Shown: one piece after another, positions 1-5,060 of the stretch
Layout: each line of letters starts with the position of its first letter
Position numbering within the stretch: position 1 is the first letter of the stretch
NCBI GenBank assembly: GCA_005773755.1
Contig: SXHE01000344.1
Span: 1-7,063, forward strand
Length of the DNA: 7,063 bases
Source: Planctomycetia bacterium
GTDB taxonomy: Bacteria; Planctomycetota; Planctomycetia; Gemmatales; Gemmataceae
Direction: 5' to 3'
Notes under the pieces: model-generated
What the model was told of the DNA's origin: nothing
Databases searched by the model: none
What the model saw: the letters and a program-made list of their open reading frames with translations, nothing else
Position numbers and translations under genes: made by a program

Positions 1-438
1 GGCGGCGCGCTCATCGGCAACCAGGCCGACAAGGACGAGAAGCGTGCCAGCGACATTGCCCACGCCCAAGCCGTGGCCGACGCCCGCCACCAGCAGCAGC
101 GCATGGGCATCGCCGACGTCATCGGCATGGCGCAGGCCAAGCACAACGATCAGGTCATCATCAACCAGATTCGGAAGACCGGCAGCGGCTTCGACCTGAC
201 CGTATCGGACCTGGACATGTTGAAGAACGCGGGCGTCTCGGACCGGGTGATTACGGAGATGCAGGCGTCGCGGCCGACCGTGTCACCGGGGCGCGTGGTC
301 GTGCGCGAGACGCAGCCGGTGGTGTACGAGACCCCGCCGGCGGTGGTTGTGCGGCCGGCCCCGGTGGTGTACGTCGGCCCCGGCTATCATCCGCGGCCGT
401 GCTACGGGCCGGGCGTGTACTACGGCCGTCGCTGGTAA
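1..438 (+). CDS. Glycine-zipper domain protein, 3' part (5' end outside window)
   Basis: Frame 1 is open from the first base to TAA at 436-438, giving 145 residues of a protein that starts upstream. A GTG at base 73 is a possible start, but codons before it continue the protein sensibly, so I treat the gene as truncated by the window. The first residues (GGALIGNQADKDEKR) look like the end of a glycine-zipper segment, a small-residue membrane or oligomerisation motif common in bacterial envelope proteins. Next comes a soluble helical part (about residues 35-88) with the pattern IINQIRKTGSGFDLT...DLDMLKNAGVSDRVITEM, which I recall from planctomycete glycine-zipper proteins. The last 45 residues are a low-complexity tail rich in Val, Pro and Tyr ending GVYYGRRW. 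An envelope location is inferred; the function is unknown. A strong hairpin follows 23 bases after the stop. The next gene has its own candidate promoter, so this gene probably ends its own transcript. Confidence 0.75.
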   Translation, partial: GGALIGNQADKDEKRASDIAHAQAVADARHQQQRMGIADVIGMAQAKHNDQVIINQIRKTGSGFDLTVSDLDMLKNAGVSDRVITEMQASRPTVSPGRVVVRETQPVVYETPPAVVVRPAPVVYVGPGYHPRPCYGPGVYYGRRW

Positions 439-461
439 TCGGAGCTACGAGCGTAACCGAA

Positions 462-505
462 GCACCGCGGGCGGGGTTCAATCTGCTGAACCTCGCTTGC
501 GGTGC
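462..505 (+). terminator. 19-bp hairpin, probable 3' end of the upstream gene's transcript
   Basis: The left arm 462-480 pairs over its whole length with 487-505 around the 6-base loop ATCTGC. Sixteen pairs are Watson-Crick and three are G-T pairs (469/498, 470/497, 474/493). These work as G-U in + strand RNA but become A-C mismatches in RNA of the other strand, so the structure is strand-specific. It begins 23 bases after the stop codon at 436-438 and lies upstream of the candidate promoter of the next gene, as expected for a terminator or 3'-end stabiliser. No T-tract follows (next bases GTCCGCGC), so it is not a canonical rho-independent terminator. Confidence 0.6.
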
Positions 506-523
506 GTCCGCGCGCGGGGGGTA

Positions 524-551
524 TTGCGGCCCAGCCGCGTTCGCGTAAACT
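524..551 (+). promoter_or_regulatory. Candidate sigma-70-type promoter for the first beta-propeller gene
   Basis: A -35-like TTGCGG (524-529) is separated by 16 bases from a -10-like TAAACT (546-551). A closely similar -10 (TACACT) with similar following DNA lies at the same distance before the paralogous gene at 2021, which supports function. The heptamer TTCCCTC (557-563) begins 6 bases after the -10 and would contain or adjoin the transcription start. Predicted by eye only. Confidence 0.45.
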
Positions 552-704
552 GGTAGTTCCCTCCCACTCTGCCCGCCCCAACCGACTCAACGGAGACGCT
601 GCTTCATGACCCTGCGCATTCCCATGCTCGCCTGCGCGTTTCTGCTCGCGGCCACCGCGACCGCCGCCGACTGGCCGCAGTGGCGCGGCCCGAACCGCGA
701 CGGA
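546..704 (+). repeat. Duplicated leader and signal-peptide segment, copy 1
   Basis: This stretch (leader, Shine-Dalgarno and first 33 codons) matches 1963-2119. The first 99 coding bases differ at 11 positions by hand count and include a run of 32 identical bases at codons 8-18. The leader shares the -10-like hexamer, TTCCCTC, a following GCCCGCC and GGAGA. Similarity falls off sharply further into the genes. Confidence 0.6.
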
Positions 705-1892
705 CACTCCGCCGACACGTCGCTGCTCGAAAAGTGGCCGGCCGGCGGCCCGAAACTCACGTGGTCGATTACCAGCGCCGAAACCGTCGGTACGGGTTAC
801 GGTCAAATCGCCGTTGTTGGCGACAAGATGTACGCGCTGGGCGCGAGCACTGCGAAGCAAACGGCGAAAGAGTTCGTCACCTGTCTGAGCGCGAGCGACG
901 GCAAGAAGGTCTGGCAGCAAGACCTGTCAACATCAGCAGGCAAGTACGCCGACGGTTGGGGCGGTGGGCCGCGCTCGACGCCCACCGTCGACGGCGACTC
1001 CCTGTACGTTCTGGGTGCCACCGGCGACCTCGTGTGCCTGAGCACCGCGAGGGGCGAGGTCAAGTGGTCGAAGAACCTGGTCAAGGACTTTGGCGGTGGC
1101 ATCCCCAACTGGGGCTACAGCGAAAGCCCGCTCGTCGACGGCCCCAACCTGATCTGCACACCGGGCGGGCGCGGTGGCATGATCGCGCTCGACAAGAAGA
1201 CCGGCAAGACCGTGTGGCAGTGCAAGGAGTTTACCGACGGGGCGGGGTACTCGTCGGTGATCGTTGCAGATGTCGGCGGCGTGAAGCAGTACGTCCAGCA
1301 GACGATGGCTTCGGGCCTCGGCGTCCGCGCGTCCGACGGCAAACTGTTGTGGAAGGCCGGTAGCATCGCGCGGCGCACCGCCGTGATCCCGTCGCCGGTG
1401 ATGCTCGACAATTACGTCTTCTTCACTGCTGGGTACGGCGCGGGCTGCGAGTGTTTCAAGCTCGAAAAGGACGGTGATGGCACGAAGGCCACCGAGGTGT
1501 ACACCAAGAACAAGGTTGTCGAGAACCACCACGGCGGTGTGGTCCGGGTCGGCGATTACATCTACGGCCACAGCACCAACTCCGGTTGGGTGTGCTTCGA
1601 CCTGAAGAAAGGCGACGAAGCCGTGTGGACCAACCGCGGCATCGGTAAGGGGTCCGTCAGCGCCGCGGAGGGCAACCTGTATTGCTACAGCGAGAACGAC
1701 GGTTCTGTCTCACTGGTGAAGGCCACGGAGAAGGGCTATCAGGAGATCAGCAAGTTCACGATCCCCCAGAAGAGCAAGCTGCGGCCGAACCAGGGCAAGG
1801 TCTGGTCGCACCCGGTCATCGCCAACGGCAAACTCATCTTGCGCGAGTACGAACTGTTGTTCGTCTACGACATCAGCAAACCGAAGGCGTAA
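606..1892 (+). CDS. Secreted PQQ-like beta-propeller repeat protein, paralog 1
   Basis: A 428-residue exported protein. Start ATG 606 is supported by GGAGA at 592-596, 9 bases upstream, and by a clean signal peptide: R4, a hydrophobic core at about 7-16, and likely signal peptidase I cleavage after ATA (18-20) or one residue later. The mature part begins ADWPQWRGPNRDG, typical of planctomycete PQQ-like (PQQ_2 type) proteins. About eight repeats follow, each a beta-rich segment ending in a pattern like DGKKVW (97-103), RGEVKW (149-154), TGKTVW (199-204) or DGKLLW (244-249), consistent with an 8-bladed propeller. Conserved blocks shared with its neighbour are WGYSESPL (169-176), CTPG (184-187), ENHHGG (306-311), GKGSV (347-351) and HPVIANGKL (402-410). 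I see no quinoprotein dehydrogenase active site, so actual PQQ binding and catalysis are doubtful; a binding or scaffold role in periplasm or envelope is inferred. Unlike paralog 2 it has a CEC motif at 281-283 and REY (413-415) where paralog 2 has RDQ. It probably has its own promoter. Confidence 0.9.
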   Translation: MTLRIPMLACAFLLAATATAADWPQWRGPNRDGHSADTSLLEKWPAGGPKLTWSITSAETVGTGYGQIAVVGDKMYALGASTAKQTAKEFVTCLSASDGKKVWQQDLSTSAGKYADGWGGGPRSTPTVDGDSLYVLGATGDLVCLSTARGEVKWSKNLVKDFGGGIPNWGYSESPLVDGPNLICTPGGRGGMIALDKKTGKTVWQCKEFTDGAGYSSVIVADVGGVKQYVQQTMASGLGVRASDGKLLWKAGSIARRTAVIPSPVMLDNYVFFTAGYGAGCECFKLEKDGDGTKATEVYTKNKVVENHHGGVVRVGDYIYGHSTNSGWVCFDLKKGDEAVWTNRGIGKGSVSAAEGNLYCYSENDGSVSLVKATEKGYQEISKFTIPQKSKLRPNQGKVWSHPVIANGKLILREYELLFVYDISKPKA

Positions 1893-1914
1893 CACAGATT
1901 GAACATCAGCGCCT

Positions 1915-1951
1915 CGGGGTATAGAACTCAGCTTTCGAGTTCCACACCCCG
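1915..1951 (+). terminator. Two-part hairpin between the beta-propeller paralogs
   Basis: The outer arms CGGGGT (1915-1920) and ACCCCG (1946-1951) pair perfectly. After a 3x3 internal loop that itself allows one T-A pair, the inner arms GAACTC (1924-1929) and GAGTTC (1937-1942) pair around a 7-base loop. The hairpin starts 22 bases after the stop codon of the first propeller gene. No T-tract follows. It probably marks the 3' end of that transcript. It also overlaps the weak -35 region of the next gene's candidate promoter, so a regulatory role is possible. Confidence 0.5.
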
Positions 1952-1968
1952 CGGCGCTCGCTTACACT
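1940..1968 (+). promoter_or_regulatory. Candidate promoter for the second beta-propeller gene
   Basis: A -10-like TACACT (1963-1968) lies 58 bases before the ATG and is followed 5 bases later by TTCCCTC (1974-1980), the same arrangement as before the paralog. The -35 is poor: TTCCAC (1940-1945) with a 17-base spacer is the best fit I find. Support comes mainly from conservation of the -10 and downstream bases between the two leaders. Confidence 0.4.
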
Positions 1969-2119
1969 GCCACTTCCCTCCTACCCCGCCCGCCAATCCT
2001 TCCCTGGAGAACTCACTCCCATGACCCTGCGCGTCCCATTACTCGCCTGCGCGTTTCTGCTCGCGGCCACCGCAACCGCCGCGGACTGGCCGCAGTTCCG
2101 CGGCCCGAAGCGCGACGGC
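1963..2119 (+). repeat. Duplicated leader and signal-peptide segment, copy 2
   Basis: Counterpart of 546-704, covering the -10-like hexamer, TTCCCTC, GCCCGCC, GGAGA and codons 1-33 of the second propeller gene. Even synonymous third positions in the signal peptide core match copy 1, while the mature domains of the two proteins have diverged widely. Confidence 0.6.
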
Positions 2120-3286
2120 GTTTCCGCCGAAACCGGCCTGCTCAAGGAGTGGGAGAAGGGCGGGCCGAAGCAAGTCTGGAAGGCCACGAATCTCGGTCTC
2201 GGATACGGCACACCGTCAGTAGCGAACGGCGTCGTATTCGGCCTCGGCACTCGCGAAACCGACGGCGGCAAGAAGAAAGACGGGGTCTGGGCGCTCAAGG
2301 AATCCGACGGCTCGGAATTGTGGTTCACGCCGATCGACGACCCGCGCGGCATCAACGACAACAACGGCCCCAGCGGCACGCCGACCGTCGTCGGCGGCAA
2401 GGTGTACGCGGTCAGCAGCAAGGGCAAGCTCACGCGGCTCGATGCCAAGACGGGCAAGCAGGATTGGATTGTCGATTTCGTCAAAGATTTCGGTGGGAGC
2501 ATTCCGGGTTGGGGCTACACCGAATCGCCGCTGATCGATGGCGACAACGTGATCTGTACGCCGGGTCGGAAGAACACTCTCGTCGCGCTCGAAAAGGAAA
2601 CGGGCAAGGTGGTGTGGAAAGCCGAGGTCCCGAAGGGCGACGGGGCGCACTACGCCTCGCCCATCGCCGTCGAGATCGCCGGCCAGAAGCAGTACATCCA
2701 GTTCGTCAGCGGCGGCATCGTCTCCGTGGGCGCGTCCGACGGCGCGTTCCTGTGGCGGTACGACCGCCCGGCCAACGGCACGGCCAATTGCGCCACGCCG
2801 ATCTATCACGATGGGCACGTGTTCGGAGCGTCCTCCTACGGCAAGGGCGGCGGCCTCGCGAAAATCGAGAAGGCCGACGGCAAGTTGACCGCAACGGAAG
2901 TCTATTTCGAGAATCGGTTGGAGAACCACCACGGCGGGTTGGTACTGGTGGACGGCTTCCTGTACGGCGAGGCCAGCGGCAAACTGGCGTGCATCAACTT
3001 CAACACCGGCGCAATCGTCTGGTCCGCGCCCGGCGGGTCCGCGTCGAAAGGCTCCGTCACCTACGCCGACGGGCACCTGTACCACCGCAACGAGGGTGGA
3101 AAGGGAACGGTGCTCTTGATCGAGGCGAACTCGAAGAAGTACGTCGAGAAGGGCCGGTTCGACCAGCCGGAGCGGACCGCCGCGGGGAACAAGCCGACCT
3201 GGGCGCACCCAGTCGTCGCCAATGGAAAGCTCTACATCCGCGATCAGGGCATTCTCCTGTGCTACGACATCAAGTGCGCGAAGTAG
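2021..3286 (+). CDS. Secreted PQQ-like beta-propeller repeat protein, paralog 2
   Basis: A 421-residue exported paralog of the preceding gene. ATG 2021 is preceded by GGAGA (2006-2010), 10 bases upstream, and its signal peptide is nearly identical to that of paralog 1, with probable cleavage near ATA/A (residues 18-21). The mature protein opens ADWPQFRGPKRDG and has the same propeller blocks: SDGSELW (95-101), TGKQDW (144-149), WGYTESPL (164-171), CTPG (179-182), TGKVVW (194-199), ENHHGG (301-306), GKGSV in the form SKGSVTYADGHLY (342-354), and HPVVANGKLYIRDQ (396-409) closing with LLCYDI. This copy keeps the LYIRDQ ending that I take to be the family consensus, so it may be the more ancestral of the two. 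Catalytic PQQ residues are not evident; a periplasmic or envelope-associated scaffold or binding role is inferred. The stop TAG is followed at once by an in-frame TGA (3287-3289). A complex palindrome follows 19 bases later. Confidence 0.9.
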   Translation: MTLRVPLLACAFLLAATATAADWPQFRGPKRDGVSAETGLLKEWEKGGPKQVWKATNLGLGYGTPSVANGVVFGLGTRETDGGKKKDGVWALKESDGSELWFTPIDDPRGINDNNGPSGTPTVVGGKVYAVSSKGKLTRLDAKTGKQDWIVDFVKDFGGSIPGWGYTESPLIDGDNVICTPGRKNTLVALEKETGKVVWKAEVPKGDGAHYASPIAVEIAGQKQYIQFVSGGIVSVGASDGAFLWRYDRPANGTANCATPIYHDGHVFGASSYGKGGGLAKIEKADGKLTATEVYFENRLENHHGGLVLVDGFLYGEASGKLACINFNTGAIVWSAPGGSASKGSVTYADGHLYHRNEGGKGTVLLIEANSKKYVEKGRFDQPERTAAGNKPTWAHPVVANGKLYIRDQGILLCYDIKCAK

Positions 3287-3305
3287 TGACGTTCGCGCGC
3301 CGCCT

Positions 3306-3362
3306 CGTTTAGCGGCGACCCCTTCGGGGTCGCCGGGTCGCCTTTGGCGACAACGCTAAACG
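3306..3362. repeat. 57-base palindromic element folding as a three-way junction
   Basis: The outer arms CGTTTAGCG (3306-3314) and CGCTAAACG (3354-3362) are perfect 9-base complements. Between them lie two perfect hairpins: GGCGACCCC (3314-3322) with GGGGTCGCC (3326-3334) around loop TTC, and GTCGCC (3337-3342) with GGCGAC (3346-3351) around loop TTT. G3314 can belong to either stem. GGCGAC and GTCGCC each occur twice, so the arms can also exchange partners. The element lies between the second propeller gene and kdsD and has no T-tract after it. It looks like a REP/MITE-type interspersed intergenic repeat; I have an unverified recollection of similar TTTAGCG...CGCTAAA elements in Gemmata genomes. 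It could also act as a terminator for the gene before it. Confidence 0.7.
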
Positions 3363-3378
3363 TGGTGGGCTGTTCGCC

Positions 3379-3407
3379 TTGCATTTCGCTCCCGCGCAGG
3401 CTATTCA
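3379..3407 (+). promoter_or_regulatory. Weak candidate promoter for the kdsD-kdsC-lptC-like operon
   Basis: TTGCAT (3379-3384), a 17-base spacer and TATTCA (3402-3407) are the best promoter-like pair in the gap before kdsD, but each half matches the consensus only partly. TTCCCTC follows at 3410-3416, as it follows the -10 of both propeller genes, though only 2 bases later instead of 5. This gives a leader of about 35-40 bases before the ATG at 3449. Confidence 0.3.
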
Positions 3408-3429
3408 GCTTCCCTCGATACCTGCGCCC

Positions 3430-3445
3430 GGCACAGGGACGTGCC
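3430..3445 (+). promoter_or_regulatory. Small stem-loop carrying the kdsD Shine-Dalgarno-like bases
   Basis: GGCAC (3430-3434) and GTGCC (3441-3445) pair around the loop AGGGAC, which holds the only purine-rich, Shine-Dalgarno-like bases (AGGGA) before kdsD. The stem ends three bases before the ATG at 3449. With only 5 bp this may be chance. Confidence 0.25.
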
Positions 3446-3448
3446 ACC

Positions 3449-4492
3449 ATGACGAACCCCACACCGCCGTTCGACCGGCTCGCATACGCCCGGCGCGTGC
3501 TGCGCGCCGAGGCCGCGTCGCTGGACGTGGTCGCGGGTCGCCTCGACGACGGGTTCACCGCGGTCGCGGACGCCCTGTTCGCCTGCCGCGGGCGGGTCGC
3601 GGTCATCGGCGTGGGCAAATCCGCGGACGTCGGCCAGAAGGCCGTCGGCACGTTCAATTCGACCGGCACGCGGGCCTACACGCTCGACGCCACCCGCGCG
3701 GTTCTCGGCGACCTCGGCAGCATCCACCCCGACGACGTGGCCCTGCTCCTCTCGCACAGCGGCGAGTCGGAAGAACTCGTGCGACTGCTCGGCCCGCTGA
3801 AGAAGCTCGCCAGCGGTTTGTTCGCGATCACCAGCAGCGCGGCCAGCACGCTCGGCCGCGCCGCGGACGCCGCCATCGTGTACGGCCCGATCACCGAAGC
3901 GTGCCCGCTCGCGCTCGCACCCAGCACCAGCACCACCGTCATGCTCGCGCTCGGCGACGCGCTCGCGTTCGCGCTGCTCGAACAGCGCCAGTTCACCGCG
4001 GACGAGTTCGCCCAGTTCCACCCGGCCGGCTCGCTCGGCCGGAAGCTCGCGCTCGTATCCGACTGGATGCGGCGCGGCGACGAACTGCGCATCGCCCCGG
4101 AAACCGATACGGTGCGCGAGGTGTTCGCGAAGGTGCGGCACAGTGGCCGGCGCACCGGCGCGATCATGCTCGTAAGTGCCGACGGCCGGCTCGCCGGGCT
4201 GTTCACCGACAGTGACCTCGCCCGCCTGTTCGAGAACCGGCACGACGCGGCCATCGACGCCCCCAGTGCCGACGTGATGACCCGCACGCCCGTGGTCGTG
4301 TCGCCGGACGCGCGCGTAGCGGTCGCGCTGGATGTGCTGAAAGCGCGGAAGTTCAGCGAGGTGCCGGTCGTGGACGCGGACGGCCGACCGATCGGAATGC
4401 TCGACATTACCGACCTGATCGGACTCGACCCCGCCCCCGGCGCGACCGATTCCCGCCCGTCCCTTCGCCTCGTCGACCGCAAGAGCGCGTAA
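3449..4492 (+). CDS. kdsD: Arabinose-5-phosphate isomerase (KdsD/KpsF/GutQ family)
   Basis: A 347-residue cytoplasmic enzyme converting ribulose-5-phosphate to arabinose-5-phosphate, the first step of KDO synthesis. Residues about 35-180 form the SIS sugar isomerase domain (VIGVGKSADVGQK, LLSHSGESEEL). Two CBS domains follow at about 204-262 and 275-326. Aligned by eye with E. coli KdsD at a constant offset of 2, the catalytic residues K59, E111, E152 and H193 correspond to K57, E109, E150 (in TEACPLALAPSTSTT) and H191 (in FHPAGSLGRK), all present. The usual HGDLG motif reads LGDLG here: L86, codon CTC at 3704-3706, replaces the conserved histidine. I chose ATG 3449 because it gives the family's normal N-terminus and length; a TTG at 3344 in the same frame lies inside the palindrome and would add 35 unlikely residues. 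The stop is 1 base from the kdsC start, so the two are surely co-transcribed and probably translationally coupled. Confidence 0.93.
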   Translation: MTNPTPPFDRLAYARRVLRAEAASLDVVAGRLDDGFTAVADALFACRGRVAVIGVGKSADVGQKAVGTFNSTGTRAYTLDATRAVLGDLGSIHPDDVALLLSHSGESEELVRLLGPLKKLASGLFAITSSAASTLGRAADAAIVYGPITEACPLALAPSTSTTVMLALGDALAFALLEQRQFTADEFAQFHPAGSLGRKLALVSDWMRRGDELRIAPETDTVREVFAKVRHSGRRTGAIMLVSADGRLAGLFTDSDLARLFENRHDAAIDAPSADVMTRTPVVVSPDARVAVALDVLKARKFSEVPVVDADGRPIGMLDITDLIGLDPAPGATDSRPSLRLVDRKSA

Positions 4493-4493
4493 A

Positions 4494-5057
4494 GTGAATC
4501 ACCTCGACCTCGCGGCCCGCGCCGCGGCCATCGAACTTCTCCTCCTGGACGTTGACGGCGTGCTCACCGACGGCAGCGTGATCTACGCCGACGACGGGAC
4601 CGAACTGAAGCGGTTCCACGTGCGCGACGGGTCGGGGTTGAAGTTGTGGCGCACCGCGGGTAAGCGGGTGGCAATCGTGTCGGGTCGGAAGTCGGTAGCG
4701 GTGGATCGGCGCGCGGCCGAACTGGGCATCGCGCCCGTTCTGCAAGGGCGCGACGACAAGCGCGCGGCACTCGCAGAGGTGCTCGCCGCGACCGGCCTTC
4801 GGCCGGAACAGGTGTGTGCCATCGGCGACGACCTGCCCGACGTGCCGCTGTTCCGCGCGTGCGGGTTGGCAGTCGCCGTGGCCGATGCGTGTGCCGAAGC
4901 GCGGGTCGCGGCTCAGTATGTGACGGCCGTGCCCGGCGGACGCGGGGCCGTTCGCGACGCGATCGAGTGGCTGCTGAAACTGCCAGGCCGCTGGGACGAA
5001 CTGGTTGCTGATTACGTCGGACGGGCTGCCGGCCCGTCTTCACCACCGAGACCCTGA
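4494..5057 (+). CDS. kdsC: 3-deoxy-D-manno-octulosonate-8-phosphate phosphatase (HAD family)
   Basis: A 187-residue cytoplasmic HAD phosphatase that hydrolyses KDO-8-phosphate to KDO and phosphate. All HAD motifs are visible: DVDGVLTDG with nucleophile D19 and acid/base D21, S63 in IVSGRKS, K89 in GRDDKRAAL, and GDDLPD (111-116) for magnesium. KdsC-specific signatures include FHVRDGSGLK (41-50) and the C-terminal GGRGAVRD (148-155). Like other KdsC proteins it has no cap domain, and the family usually works as a tetramer. Start is GTG 4494, one base after the kdsD stop, with only weak purine-rich DNA upstream, so coupling to kdsD translation is likely. The tail after about residue 172 (VADYVGRAAGPSSPPRP) looks non-conserved, and its DNA contains a 7-bp inverted repeat. 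The stop TGA (5055-5057) is in the same frame as, and 3 bases from, the next gene's GTG. Confidence 0.93.
   Translation: MNHLDLAARAAAIELLLLDVDGVLTDGSVIYADDGTELKRFHVRDGSGLKLWRTAGKRVAIVSGRKSVAVDRRAAELGIAPVLQGRDDKRAALAEVLAATGLRPEQVCAIGDDLPDVPLFRACGLAVAVADACAEARVAAQYVTAVPGGRGAVRDAIEWLLKLPGRWDELVADYVGRAAGPSSPPRP
5020..5038 (+). other. 7-bp inverted repeat at the 3' end of kdsC
   Basis: GACGGGC (5020-5026) and GCCCGTC (5032-5038) pair perfectly around TGCCG. It lies inside the kdsC coding sequence, 22 bases before the next start codon. It could be a weak intra-operon structure affecting coupling or mRNA ends, or chance in GC-rich DNA. Only TT follows, so a terminator is unlikely. Confidence 0.3.
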
Positions 5058-5060
5058 CCT

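Noticed and set aside
73..75. GTG 73 as the start of the first gene
   Set aside because: The same frame is open to the window edge and the upstream codons encode a plausible glycine-zipper end, so a start outside the window is more likely.
633..635. Cys10 in MLAC/LLAC of both propeller proteins as a lipoprotein lipobox
   Set aside because: Only nine residues precede the Cys and the hydrophobic core continues after it, so lipoprotein cleavage is implausible. The later ATA-A site fits signal peptidase I.
2216..3208. A 330-codon minus-strand open frame inside the second propeller gene
   Set aside because: It is a shadow of the clear beta-propeller CDS, with biased composition and no recognisable motif; the same holds for the minus-strand frames at 420-920 and 933-1571.
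606..3286. The propeller proteins as PQQ-dependent dehydrogenases or BamB
   Set aside because: No quinoprotein active-site residues or cytochrome partner gene are visible, and a BamB assignment would need a lipoprotein signal and Bam context, both absent here.
2149..3312. A 387-codon + strand frame overlapping the second propeller gene in another register
   Set aside because: The translation is extremely Arg-rich, typical of an out-of-frame reading of GC-rich DNA, whereas the accepted frame shows a signal peptide and propeller blades.
462..3362. The three intergenic hairpins as a CRISPR array or tandem repeat
   Set aside because: Their sequences differ from one another and they sit over 1 kb apart; only their position after stop codons is shared.
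3344..3448. A 35-residue N-terminal extension of KdsD from a TTG at 3344
   Set aside because: The TTG lies inside the palindromic hairpin, has no Shine-Dalgarno, and the extension has no counterpart in the family; ATG 3449 gives the normal length.
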